Shown in pieces: positions 49,279 to 62,300 of a stretch of DNA of 64,000 nucleotides. The stretch is from the NCBI RefSeq assembly GCF_014805625.2, contig NW_023998417.1, positions 12,767,413 through 12,831,412 of the forward strand, written 5' to 3'. Source of the stretch: Glossina fuscipes. Lineage: Eukaryota; Arthropoda; Insecta; Diptera; Glossinidae. Made by a program: the position numbers and the translations under genes. The notes beneath the pieces are model-generated. The model did no database searches, had not been told where the DNA came from, and worked only from the letters and a program-made list of their open reading frames with translations. The first letter of the stretch is position 1. Every line of letters starts with the position of its first letter.

Positions 49279-51124
49279 AACTTGAAAAAGGAAGAGTTAA
49301 TATTTAAATGAGAAGGCTTAGCTCTTTGAGTATATAACGTAACAATTGTAAATAACTGTAACTGTAGTAAAAGAAACGTTAACACGATTTTCAGGCAAAC
49401 GAAACAAAACAAAAGAAACTTAATGGTGAAGAAGACTCCATGTGCATGCAAGTTTTACTTCCCGTTTTGGCCAAGTTTTTTTGCCGCCTTCCATATGTCT
49501 GTCACGAACAAGAGAGTTTAATTTCGCTTTCAACGGCAGAGCTGCCAATTTAATTCACTAAAGTTCTTTTATAAAAATTAACGAAAAAAAAAAAAAAATA
49601 AAATAAAGTTGAGGCCAAACTTATCTCACGAAATATATGCACGTCCTGAACTTTACACTGTTTACAGGCATATGAACACGAACTTTTTGATGAACTTAGA
49701 TAGGCTTGCGAACTATAAGCTATTAGAACTTCTTACAAAAGGGCGCAACGTGACACACGCAAACATGATGTCTTAGCACACTTGCAGCGCAAAGTAAATT
49801 TGCTTAAAATGGAAAGAAAGAAAAGGTGTGAAAGCAAATGTGGATATCTTTCCAACACCACTTTATCTGTCATGGAGATCGTTTGGAAAATTTTTTGTCA
49901 CATAGGTAATATGGGAAACACATATATATATTAAAGAAAATGATCCTTGTCGATAATTGATTGTTATCGAGGGGAGTCTCTGCGTAAAAAATTATTCGTA
50001 ATGTTGGAAACTATATATACTACATGCACGACGCCCCAAGAACATCCCAACTATTTGAAAGAACCTAATGCAGAAAGGAAATAAATACAATTCAAAAACT
50101 TCAGTTTGTTTATCCTGACCTTCAAAACATGTGACTTAAGATTAATCTCCCGAAAACCGAAAAAGATTTCTAATAGAAGCATATATAGATATATATATCA
50201 CAGGAGACGGAGAAAAGCCGCTGATTTCTTCTATCAATCTTCTTTCGAAAAGACAACTCTAAACACTGAAAAAAGGAGCGGAAATATTATGAAATATTTC
50301 GCATTTTCTAACCTATGACGAAACGAGAAAAGAAAAACAAATGTATTCATGGCAACTCTTATATCCAAAATGTATGTGAAGAAGAAATGCCTTCTCCCAG
50401 CTGATCATAAAGATGAACTTTAAAGGCGTACTTAACATCTAACCTTACTTTTACTCTTTCTCTCTCTATTTTTCGGAGCATTTTCTTGGCGTTTTTTTGC
50501 ATAAATCTCTTTTCCTAAATCTCTCAGTTCTTTTGCTCTCGTGGCTAGTTGATGGCTTACAAGCACGAGAGGAGCTTGTGCTGATGTTACTGAAGCATAC
50601 CGCTTAACGTTGGGACAGTGGGAATTTATTTCGTATAGGCAAAGTACCGTCGTTGATGACTGCTGATGACTAGTTTACTCTTTTTACTCTTCTTCTTTTT
50701 GGCCACTCATTATGATTATTGCTTAGAGTGTTGTTGTTATTGCAGTCGTTGTTAACGTCGTTGTCATTGTTTTTGCAATGCCTATGGCTTTAAGCTATGC
50801 CGTAATAAGTTGATTGTGGTGTGGTAATGTTGGGGGCTTTTTGTTTGTTGCTGGCATCTTTGAACTGTAGTTGTTTTTGCATGGACGCAGTTGTTTGTTG
50901 TCATTGTTGTTATTTAGCTTTACACTCAAGTCTTTGATTTAAGTATTTGAACAGACGAGCAGCACGAACACATATGTAAAACTAGCCAGCTACATAGTTA
51001 CGCATCAACTAAGGAGAGACAAACTTGTTTTTCGCCATATAAACCAAAAGACAAATACAAAGCAAAGAATAACACAAATGATGATGATATTTGTTGCTCA
51101 TCAGCCCACCGAAATATTATATAC

Positions 51125-51165
51125 AGCAACAGCAACAACTTCAACAACAACAACAACAGCAACAA
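51125..51165. repeat. CAA/CAG-rich trinucleotide tract
   Basis: Imperfect CAA repeat with CAG and CTT interruptions, about 300 bp upstream of the putative promoter of the cuticle gene. Confidence 0.85.
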
Positions 51166-51435
51166 TAAGACGGCCTATGACAACTTTTATACGAAGAAGA
51201 TGTAACTAAAACGTAACTTACTACCAATACAACAGTTTGCTTGTGCGTTTGCTCGTTTGTCTGTACAATCAGCCTTCCGTTCATTTGTATAAACGTATGT
51301 ATGTAAACCTTCTCCCAGCAATCACAAATGCAACAGTAGTAACAGCAGCACCAGCAGCAACACAATTGACTGCACTTCACAATGCATTCTCCGTCACTTT
51401 AAATGGTAGAAAAAGGTGACTATCGTCAGTTTTCG

Positions 51436-51471
51436 TATAAATGGATGGGACGGTGGCTGTAGATTGTCAGT
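51436..51471 (+). promoter_or_regulatory. Putative core promoter: TATA box plus initiator
   Basis: TATAAATG begins at 51436. An initiator-like TCAGT spans 51467-51471, with its A at 51469. That places the TATA box at -33, within the normal range for Drosophila TATA/Inr promoters. It would give a 5' leader of about 281 nt before the cuticle-gene ATG if unspliced. A second, weaker ATAAAAAGG lies at 51611-51619 without a good initiator. Confidence 0.5.
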
Positions 51472-51749
51472 AAACCGTTTGATTTAGTCTAATAAACAAC
51501 ATCATCGCAACCTAAAGACGCGAATCAGAACTTTTCCATCCTTCCAACCCTATCTATTGCTCACACAACCACAACCACGTTCGTTTGTCTCAAACACAGA
51601 CAAGGATTACATAAAAAGGTCTGTGCGCTTAAACAAACTAAAGGATTATCGTACTCTCATAATAATTCATTCAATAAACAGAAACTCAAATTAATATAGA
51701 ACGGATTTTTAGTGCAGTGTCGTTCATCTTAGCTCGCGCGTTCAAAACA

Positions 51750-51892
51750 ATGAAAGTTTTCATTTTGATGTCTTGCTTGGCAATGGCTGCGGCCAGACCC
51801 GAAGCAGGCTATGCCTATAATAGACCTGGCGGTAGTGGCGGTCNNNNNNNNNNACAAGCTACGGTCCTCCTGGAAAATCTGGTCCCTACTAA
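51750..51892 (+). CDS. Secreted glycine-rich cuticle protein, probable Tweedle (TwdlT-like); middle lost in assembly gap
   Basis: The ATG at 51750 has a good fly context (AAACAATG) and starts a signal peptide, MKVFILMSCLAMAAA. The mature-looking start is RPEAGYAYNRPGGSGG, running into a 10-N gap (51844-51853). After the gap, one frame reads TSYGPPGKSGPY and then TAA (51890-51892), which looks like the matching C-terminus. The frame obtained by treating the gap as exactly ten bases is wrong. YxYxRP after the signal, Gly-rich sequence and YGPP ends fit secreted insect cuticle proteins. The start resembles Drosophila TwdlT (CG5812) as I remember it. The conserved Tweedle (DUF243) domain, which in the family binds cuticle and affects body shape, would lie in the gap and cannot be seen. 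Alternatives are another Gly-rich or resilin-like cuticle protein. An in-frame upstream ATG (51717) would spoil the signal peptide. Confidence 0.7.
51844..51853. other. Assembly gap (10 N) inside the cuticle gene
   Basis: The gap begins right after Gly/Ser codons (GGT-GGT-AGT-GGC-GGT). It was probably caused by a repetitive Gly-rich coding region that failed to assemble. Ten is a placeholder length: the missing coding sequence should be several hundred bases if this is a Tweedle gene. Confidence 0.99.
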
Positions 51893-52725
51893 GAATCCCA
51901 AGTCACGACTATTAAACGGAATATTCCCTACCATTCTTACGAAAAACACGATTAAGAATTTGTACGCGATTTTAGTTAATATTGCTGGCTAGTCCTACAT
52001 CTACAATTTCTAAACAACAAACGACAAAAACAATTTAAGTGACATTGACAATGACACTCAATTTGCCATCAAGTCTGTGAGCATAATTTCAACAAAAAAT
52101 TTACCAGTGACAACAACAAGAACAACAATAATAATAACGCTGTGACTCAAACTACTTGTCAGATACTCACACTCTTCTGCTTGCCAGTCCACATTACCCA
52201 TTCAAAGCGGGAAGAATTGAATAATAATTGCTTCGATTTTTGTTCCGCAGCGAGGAGGAGAATGTCTGAACTTATCCTTGTGCTAAACTGTTACAACGAT
52301 CTGTGGTTATCCTTCTCACATCCTCACATAATACTCATCTATTGTATATAAGCCATGTTTTCTGTAAAACTCTATCTCTCTCAGTCTTTTTGCTTTTGCT
52401 GTCCTATCTCTGATCTCTGATAGTTCTGTAAAGCTGCCTTGCATTGCCGACCTTTGCGCCGACTTGCAAATATCTCTCCGTCCATCTCTCTCTCTCTCTC
52501 TCTCTCTCTAGTACTCTCTCTCTCTCTCTCATACATTTATATATGTCTTATGCATATATATTTGTTATGTATAGTTTAAGAGCGCATATGTCGGTAATGA
52601 TGATGAACGATGAACGATACGATTTATGTTCTCTAACAGCAGCAAATAACCGATATATGCGTTTGTGCTAATGTTATATATTTTTTGTATTAATTTGTTT
52701 TAAGTATTTTTATTTTATTATGCAC
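51893..52725 (+). other. Probable 3' UTR of the cuticle gene
   Basis: From the TAA to the first AATAAA there is no competing signal. The region contains AACAACAAC-type repeats and a CT-rich tract (52485-52530). The open frame at 52142-52351 has no domain. The length of about 830 nt is long for a cuticle gene but possible. Confidence 0.4.
52485..52530. repeat. (CT)n microsatellite, interrupted
   Basis: Two CT runs separated by AGTA. Confidence 0.9.
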
Positions 52726-52731
52726 AATAAA
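52726..52731 (+). terminator. Polyadenylation signal AATAAA of the cuticle gene
   Basis: This is the first AATAAA downstream of the stop codon, in the context GCACAATAAAAAACAACGG. It follows a T-rich stretch. Confidence 0.5.
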
Positions 52732-55700
52732 AAACAACGGTGACAAAATTTTTAAAAACACTTGCCTTTCGATTCAAACAAATCAAGCGAAAACTCATGT
52801 TTAACATTCAAAGGGTAAATGGTAAAAGTGTGAAAATTGGTGATAATGATAATGATTATATAAAATCTATTAAGCGCGCAATCAAATGACTCTGCAATTG
52901 CTTTACAAATTCAAATTAAATGCAAAATGTCAGCATAAACGTAAGTAACAACGTACAAGTACAACATTGGAATAATTTATGATCTGATGTAATGGAAATG
53001 GTGACTTTTTAAAAAAAATCACTTTTATATTATCCATTACGTAATATGATGCCAACGTACTCTAAATATCCGTCTAACGGACATTTATTGTTGAAATTCT
53101 CATCATCCGATCAATTCAGAAAACTAACGAACATAACGTATAAATTCTTAGATTCCTCTTTGAACACGCCCACTTCAGCGAAAGAAAGGAACTTAGGTGG
53201 AAAAAAAAGAGACAAATTATTAAAATGATATTTCGCAGCATTCGATAGGGGGTAACACGTCAGCTAAACACTTTCCAATATTACTATCTATACTATGAGG
53301 TGCCTTACCCACGTTGCATATATTACTGCAAAACTGATCTGTTGTCCTGACAGTTCCTATTCAGATTCAAGATTTCCTATCGCTTTGATTGCAAAACCGT
53401 TCAAATCACGCAAAAAAACTTGCTGGATTACTTCCCTTGAACCGAAGGTACATATATAAATTGAAAGCACCACGCAAAAATCGGTTTCTGTTTATATTGC
53501 ATATATATAATAAATACACACAATTCAATTGCAAGAGAATCGGAATAAGGATAAAGGTCTACCTATGTTTAATGCACGATGTTTGAAAGATTTTTTTTGC
53601 ATTACAATCTCTGAAAAATCATTCCTCGCATATAGATCGCAGCACGTCCTGTCTTATCCAATATGCAAATCATTTTTAGAGCAAATGCATCAGTTTTTGG
53701 ACTAATGTAATACACATCTACATTTTATACTAGAATCGAATTTTCGATGCCTATGCCTTTGTGTTTATATATTTTCGAAAAATGTATTTAATAAATTTTT
53801 TATTTAATAAGTTTTTAGAAGACCTAATTTATTCCTTGCGGAAGTTACGCTAATCATGCAACTCCGTATTGCAGATCGCTTTAATATCCAATGTCCAGTT
53901 TTCAAGATTCAATGATTCAAGATAGCTTGCCTTTCGGTCCTTCGTCCTTTTGTTAAAAACCCCGAATATCGATAAAAGAAGAAGAAGTTACAAATTATTA
54001 ACTCTTTCCCGCCGTCATATGCAAGTAATAAGCTGGCACTTATCGTTTCAACTCTAAAGCGTGCGGTCAGAACTTTCCTCATTTGTATTCGTTTGAAGAA
54101 CGCTCCGGTAATAACAATAAGTTTAACCCAAGGTCACATCATCACTCAGAGTTCAACTGTAAGGCATTGCATATTGTAGATGTTAACAGACTCCTTCTGA
54201 AGTCGAACATAATTCCTCTTTCGTTTCTATACTTGTTATGTATATTATGCATGCAGCTTAGCGCAATAAGCGATCGCAGCAGATGCGCGCAAAACCATTC
54301 GTTACGATTTAATCTCATTTTCGTTTTCTTCTTTATATATAAAAAGCGTAAATGAAACTTTGCTCGTATTTAATAGATATGTTATGTAAGATAACCTCGA
54401 CTTTTCAAGCTACATGTTACACACAAAATCATTGATACGGCGCTAATTAAAGTTCAATCGTAAATGCAAGTTTCCACGTAAAATGCATAATCGGCGTTAA
54501 GTAATAAAATTTACACATTATCTAAATTAGATTTATGTATGGAAGAAAAACTGAAAAATAAATTTTGAAAAATTTGCACAAACACTAATGCAAACAATGA
54601 AAAGAAAAGACTTATCATCGTAACATTTGCTTATAGAATGATTTTCTTCGCTCATAACGAAACAAAGGCAACGGCAAAGCATGTGGCAGGTTCAAGAGAT
54701 ATGTAATAATGTGTCAAGAAAGAAAACAAGAAGTAAAAACCAGATATAACGGTAGAGACACTATAACACTTGACTTTAATAAAGTGTAGCATTTAATAAG
54801 AGAAATGCCAAGAAACAACCGAAAAAAAAACGAAGACATGGCAAGTGAGTAAAAAAATTATGTGCAAATAGGAGCGAATATTGGATACCTACCCATTAGC
54901 AGAGATGTATGTTACTGGGCCAATTGGAATTGATATTTCATTTATTCATATTGCGATGTGGTTGGGCGTTTATCGCTTTCACGATGGATCCTGTAGGTGA
55001 GTGGGCGAATGCTTTCACTTCTTCAAGCATTTTAATTTAGGCAGGGATTTATGTACCGAATTTCATCTTTCCATACTTCATTCAAATTTTGTGAATTGCC
55101 ATAAGAAACGAATAAAGGGTCAAGTGAATTAATGAGAATGAAGTAAGCAACAGGTATTCTTCTATCTATCAGCTAAGAAAACTGATTAACAAACTCGATA
55201 TACAAACGTGATAGTGAACGAAACGCGAACAAGACATTTAACGCGCCTGACAGGAAAGAGATGACCCTGTTAGTCAGCGATAGCATGAAGTCTACACAGC
55301 TGAGGTATATTGCATCATCGCTTTCAATTAGATATTGTTCAAGGAACGTAGATGATAATCTTTTTAGTCGCGTGTTTCCCTGAATTTGCTATTGAATGAA
55401 AGCAACGTTGGTTGTTGCACTTAGTTTTCGTAACTTTCGTATCTTGAAAAACTGCGCACAAACTATTGGAAAATTTGCCCACTGACATGCCCAAAACATA
55501 AATATTACTTGTCTTATTTCCCTGGAAAGAGAGAGCAATGCATATCGGCCATTTTAAGGCTTTAAAAGCCATTACTCAGGAGAAACTTATTCCGCTGTAA
55601 AGGCTTTAATGTATTTAAGATGGTTATGTGCCTGTCGACCCTAATATCAGTAACAATGTTGCAGATTTGTACCTAATTTTACTATCTTGCATAGTGATAT

Positions 55701-55916
55701 TCGTCGTAGTTATATTTTTATTTGATTTCTATACCTTTTGGTTGGTGAAAAAAACATTTTCTTATCTTTTTCCTTGACTTTAATTTTGTTGCTTGCTGTG
55801 CAGTGTAAACTTGAGAGCATCTTCAATTCGCTTCGACGGCAGATGCTAGAGATTGATACAAACGTTCGTTCGTATGGTTATAGATGTATGTAAATGCATA
55901 TATAAAGCATATACAT

Positions 55917-55917
55917 A

Positions 55918-55949
<32 letters not shown>
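55917..55949. repeat. (CA)n microsatellite
   Basis: About sixteen CA units. Confidence 0.9.
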
Positions 55950-55953
<4 letters not shown>

Positions 55954-56331
55954 GACATTTGCATTTTGTTTATCTCTATATGTGTTTGTTTTGAACCCTC
56001 TTCGCTTCTTTCTTTCTGGGACTGATGTTTATTATTATTGTTCCTTTATCACTTTCACTTTCTCTCGACTGGATTACTGGCTGCAATAACAAAACCAAAG
56101 TTTATTTTCATATCTCTCTGCTCTTCTCTTCAAATTTTTTTGCCCAAATACATGTTGTGCATGTAGTATACAGCTAAAGTTTTGTATTTTTGTGCAAAAT
56201 TCCCAACATTTTTGTTGCTGTTATTTTATTGCCATGCAACAATATGCATCATCTGTCTTCATTTCTTTGCCTTAAAAAAATAAAAACAGCAAAACAAAAA
56301 AATACGCAAAAAAAATTTTCTTTTTTTTTTT

Positions 56332-56365
56332 CGTTGTTGTTGTTGTTATTGTTGTTGTTGTTGTG
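56332..56365. repeat. (GTT)n trinucleotide repeat
   Basis: About eleven GTT units with one ATT interruption, just after a poly(T) tract. Confidence 0.9.
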
Positions 56366-59300
56366 TGTTTGCTGATTATTTAACTTCCTAGTGTGTACAA
56401 TCTGCGCAAAAAAATATTTTCTTTATTGCTTTATTTTTGTACGTAACCTCGTACACAAACCTCACTAAGCCTGAGTGCGAGCAGATGTTTACAGCTGTAG
56501 TTGTGACTATAAATTTCAAGCTTGAAGCTTATGGTCGTGAAAATGAACTATTATTGGCTTCTGTGTGCGTGCATACAGAATGCATAGAATCCGCGAATAT
56601 ATATGCATGTGTATAGAATCTGTGGAATTCTTGAAAACATGTGATATAACATGTTGTGATCAAAGAAAATCAGACCCGAACAGCAACAACATAAAGAAAG
56701 TTCTTAGGCGAACATATCTGTCGGTTTCAAGTAATTCTATTTGAGGAGTGCGAGAAACTGCAACTTACAATTACGTCTGATGTACGTGATTTTAAGAGAG
56801 CAATTGGTTTGCTTTTAAGAAACCAAGAATGGCTTATTAAGTTGCCTTGCAATAGCTAGTGTATGCCCTTATTTGTAGAACTATTTCTTTAGTTGCTCAA
56901 TTGATCTTTCTCTGTAATAATATGGCACTTTTAAGATTAATAGGTTGGCAAACAAGTAAATGCTTTTTGGTTTTACACTTTTATCTAAAGAATGAATTCT
57001 ATGTTATGACGATTCTCTCGATTATTGTAACAATTTCATAGCATATCTCCTCCTCAGAGGCGAAAAAATGAATCAAATATCAGGTCACCACAATTGCAGA
57101 AAGTTTTCCGAAGCTCTACGACTGGAGAGTTTTGTGCGGATAGCAACGAGTTGCTGAATTCGATTATCTTTGTAGTTTCCAAAAAAAAAAAAAAAACAAT
57201 ATAAACTGATTGAGGTTTCCATCAAACTCTCCTTTGAACTATCTTATCGGGCAGCTAATCCGTTTGTCGTCATTGATGGAGATTCGTTTCAAAAAATAGT
57301 TCTTTATATTAAATCAAAATCTTCCCGCCATTTAATTGACATTCAAGCCCCTCGCGATTACACTTGCACTTACACTTTCCTTCCGTCCTGGCCATAAGGG
57401 AATAAAATAGTTCAAAAGTTGATTTTTGCCCTTCATACAAACATTAACCCCAATGGAAGGTTTACAACCGAAATCGCACACAACTAACTTTCAATCTAAC
57501 ACAGATGCCGCATCACTTATAGAAGCCTTTAAGACGAAGCAAACGAAATGCTGGACACGCAACTTTCGAAATTTTTATAAGAGGTTAATGCCCTCGGTTT
57601 ATAAGGGTGAAGTGTGGCGAAATGGGAAAGAGACCTCAACCTATATCCTTGCACCCATTCCGCACAAAAGATTTTATAATTTACACGATCAAGAAGAATG
57701 ATTTGCATAAACAAAACGCTATGGTGGTGTATGTAAATCTCATACTTATGCACATCTCATCTCATATTTATGCACATCTACTCATGTGGCATCTCATAGT
57801 AAAATACCACGAAATTTTTTTAAACTTTACGTCAATTTTTAGACGCTTGTGTCCTGACATTTCCGCATTATACCTATAAATATCTTGTTTTAAAAACTCG
57901 CATAACTCAATGACATTAATGTAGACGAGATTGTTTTTTAAATTGATTTTTTTTAAAAATTTCACTGTTTTTTTTATTTCATTGTGTTACTGACATAATT
58001 CGCCTGGAAAGATATGTAAAAGTGTTCATTTCATTCCACCGCAGGCTGAAACAAGAATATAAGATTACAACGCGAAAAGAAAAAAAAATAATGCAAGCAA
58101 AAATATATACAAACTTTGCGAATGTTTCAGATAAAAAAATCTATTTTAAGGACGAAACTGGATTAAATTTCTTTCATAGTTAACATTAAAAAGAGAGAGA
58201 GAGAGAAAAAAAAGGATGAATTTTATTAAAAAGTTGTAGTGCTTTTTTCATGTACACGATTTTAATGGTTGCCATTATACCCGTGTTAACACTGATGTAT
58301 GTATGCGTGTACATGTCATAGTAGTACAACGTAGTAACGAAAATGTTTTAAGATTTAATGGCGCTCTGCACTTCAATTCCCTTTGCATGCTCCATCAACT
58401 GAAATTTATCAAATATATGGTATAAGGCCTGAGTTGTTTAAATCTCTCGGAATTTAATCTATAGTTGGTCAGAACATGTCTCCGTACGTGGAAGCACGGA
58501 AAGGATTATATAAATAGAGCAAGGAGAGAAGGGGAAACACCGAACGTGTGAATATTGGGAAAGACAGGAGGTGAGGTAAACCGTCTGGATTGCTAACATC
58601 GTCAGGGTTTAGAAAGTCTCGATGGCAGGCAGCGAGAGGAATATTTCATATCATTTGAATGAGACTAACGAATATTTTTGCATAGATGTGTGTGATACCA
58701 AACCGATGAAAAGGGGCTTAGACGAGCCAAGACCTCGTTTGGAGTCTAATTTCATTTTTTAAAGTTAAACAGTTATGTGGACGAAGCGCTCGGAGCTAGC
58801 GATCGGAGGCTGTGTTATCATCAGCTTAAATAGTGTAAATCATTTCTCATTCTCTCCTTTTGCCTAGACTTCGATTTGGAGCCATGATAATGGCCTGAAA
58901 AATTGCGCAGGAAGAAAAAACATTTTTTCCATTCACTCCCGTGAGTTCGATGCCAGGGAAATAATTTTTTTTTTTTTTTTAGAGTTTTCCAATTACTAAT
59001 GAGACGTTGGCTGTTTCTCGAAAATGTGTTTTATGATACATATATGGCACACTATTCGGGGTATATATGCGGTGCCAGTTACAATGTGCCTCGAGCAACT
59101 GAATCTTGATAATCTAGCATACAACTAAAAACCCTAAGCATACGTGTTGGGCGTCACATTTTTGAACCGAGGCGATTATGTTTTCCTTTCTGTTTTTAAA
59201 AAGCTAAAGCGTATAATATAAGATACAAGGCATGCAGGGATTGAAAGCAGTCGATCATGTAGCTCAGATAGGTTAGCTTTTACGAAATCGATGAAAATGT

Positions 59301-62300
59301 TTGAGATGCAAAGTAAACGCTTACCTGAGTTTTGTATAAGTATAAGGTCCTCTGATCATAACGTTGCTCAGGCTCAATGGCATTTTTAGGGATCATTGAT
59401 CAAGCAAGCTGTTGTCTTCATCTCATCGTTTGGTTGATTCGATTAATCACATCACAAACAGATATACTTGAGCAAATCTGAAAGTAACAGAAAGCCAAAG
59501 TTAAACTTGTTGGAAATTTTGTTTTTTATTGATCGATCTGTTGTTGTATTCTCTCATGTACAAAGTGCAGATTCTCGAAATTAGTAAAGCATTCTCACGG
59601 TGGATTCGGATTGCAAAAAAGAAGACAGCAATCTCTATAACATACACATTGTTGTAATGAAAACTTCATTAGTATTGTTTAGCTACGCACCCTGCCTATG
59701 AATGCATGGCATGAAATGTCCCAGAAAGCTCAATCATTCAGTTGGCACTTTTACGATTTTTGCTTTTAAGCAGCATTTCAAGGCAATAAATAAAAAAATA
59801 TGATTAATTGGATGGCTTTCCTAACGGTAATGGTTAATCAGCAAAGCTGTTTGGATTACGTCCAAAAATATATTTTCTCATCAAATCTGTTGCAAAAACT
59901 ATACAACATTTGCTTTCCATTATTAATATAATGCGACGAACGTGATGTACATGCGTCGTTATAAGCGAAACTATGTCAAAAATTGAATCAAAACACTGCA
60001 TAATAACATCGTTGATATCCAGGGCAATCATTGGATTATGATATAAAAAAAAAATACCATGAGCAACAATAACTACACGTTTTGTTATAATGGCCATATG
60101 AGACTAAAAAATTATATTTATATTGAATTTTCATGTCTACTAAACGCTAATGTTTATTTTTGAATCATAATTTTGATATAGAATGACGACACGGCCATGG
60201 CAAAATGAACTCCCCCCAAGTTTATGATCATTTGAAAGAGTTGGCCTTTCCGGGTGTCTTCTCTATACGTTATCTTTCATTACTTTATCGTAATAGCAGA
60301 CCGAAGAAAAAACACGCAGGTGATCGAAAGGGCGGATAGTCAGATAAACATAACGGTACTGACTGAAAATCGATTTCGGATTAAGAACAAATAGTCCTCT
60401 TTTTTCTTTCTATGTTTAAAGAAAAAATAATCAAATCATTTGATATATGTGTGGGGTTGTTGAGTGTAAGAAGCGTTACACTATGTATGAGGTCGACGTC
60501 GTCAAATTGAATTTTAATCATCATAAAAGTATACGTACAACGTATTTAAATTTAAAAAATGCGAAAAAACTCATGCGTCAATGCTTTTATCGTATCAATG
60601 AAAGATTACATGTACGTAGCTAATAAAAAACAGTTGATAATAAACACAGGATAGGTTAGGATAAGAGGATAGGTTCATTCTCGTGCCTACATACTCATGA
60701 AGCATTTAAGTATTTTTTAATATTTATTTTTGACTTTCATTGCTTAAAGCGTTTTTTTACCCTTTCTGAAATGAGAAATCAGATCGTCAGCAATTCATTT
60801 GTTTGTTATCTTGAATTCGGTTCGTAATAAGCCTTTCAAATAAATTGTTTTTTTTTGACTTTTGAAGGTTTAATGTGGACTGATATTTTTATTATGGAAT
60901 AAGGAAGCATTTGCATTCGAAATTGACTACTTTGTTAGCAGTTTCGTTGAGACTTTCTTCGAGCAGTGTGTACCTTTTCGGGTCATTTTCGGATTAATCA
61001 AACAGTGCCTAAACAAGGTTTTCCTTCTTTAAAGCTCTATCATTCACGAGCTAAAACTTTTGAAACCACTATTGGCAGTTTACTGTTCCATGCCCCGTGA
61101 TCGCGTACTTTTATTGAGATCGTTAAGCAATTCTGCTGCTTTCGTCATAACTTTTGAAGAGTTAACCTTAAGAAGAAAGACAAACCAAAAAAAAAACCCT
61201 CGCTTACAATTCGTTGCTGTTGCGTTGAATGAAGTTATGAAGCAATTGTGTCCCTTCGCAGAAATCCAACCGTCTTTTTGATATATATCTATATATATAT
61301 AAATATACATATATATGGCGTTCGCGTGTATGTAAATCGTTGTTACGTTAAAAAATACATCCTTTTGTGAACTTAATTTACCCTACATTAAAAACTTTGG
61401 ATGCGGATATTGCACGCGTAAAAGTAAATGATATCACATTTCATTGCTCAAGCAGATGCCTTCAGCCGTTGTAATCGTTTGAGCAGAACTTGTTTGTCTC
61501 TTGTAAATGTTTTAAAAAGTCAGGCGAAAGAGAAAAAATTACAAAAGACCTTTTTAATTATGATTAATAAAACGCAAATATATTTTTCTCCCCCTTTTTT
61601 TATTACTATTTTAATTTTTTTTTTTTTTTATTTACTATAAATTTTTCGCAAGCTGATGAATTTTTATTAACAGTTTTGGAAGTAATTTCATCGCTTCTGT
61701 AAAAACAATACCTGTTAATTCCCCGCTGTGCATCTAATAACAAGGAGGCAGTAAGCCTTCTGTCTTTTTTTTTTTGTTGTCGTTGTAATAAAGGTCACTT
61801 TCAGTAAATTTGTTTTGAAAAAAAAAACGTGAATAAATAAAAATAATGATAAAAAATCATTTTCTTCTTCACGCATTCCCAATAAAGTAAAGTAAGTTTG
61901 CCTCCATTGATTCTTTCTTTGCGTCACTAATTACAAAATTGATGGATGTTAAAAATAAGAAAGATTTATTCGCAGAACACATATACATAGTTTACATTTT
62001 TTAATTAAAAATGTTTGTAAGAAAACGCACAAAAAGTTACACTAATTGGTTGAGTGTGCACATCAAACAAACAACAAATTGTTGTGAAAAAAACTTGAAA
62101 GTTTACGCTCGAAAAACTACGTCCGAATTCTTTGTGCTTTGAAAGCAAATATGTGCGTTTATGTTAACGATTGTTCCTTGCAAATACATCATTAACATAA
62201 TTGGTAATATTATGAGAAAGGGTGAACGTTGAGTGGACTTGTTTTGTTTTTACATATATATGTATGTGCTTGACTAAATAAATAAACAATAATGATGGAA

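Larger units (their letters stand above)
45712..51435 (+). other. Gene-free stretch upstream of the cuticle gene
   Basis: No gene is supported. It contains long A/T homopolymer-rich patches (46.5-47.4 kb), (GA)n at 49254-49278, GTTGTT-rich sequence at about 50730-50930 and CAA/CAG repeats at 51125-51165. Regulatory elements of the downstream cuticle gene probably lie in the last few kb, but I cannot point to specific binding sites. Confidence 0.55.

Noticed and set aside
51717..51992. 91-codon frame through the N gap as a real protein
   Set aside because: It treats the gap as exactly ten bases and reads the wrong frame after it. The in-frame upstream ATG also adds residues before a clean signal peptide.
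57426..57701. 91-codon open frame as a possible small gene
   Set aside because: No signal peptide, domain, promoter or splice evidence. An opposing frame overlaps it, so chance is more likely.
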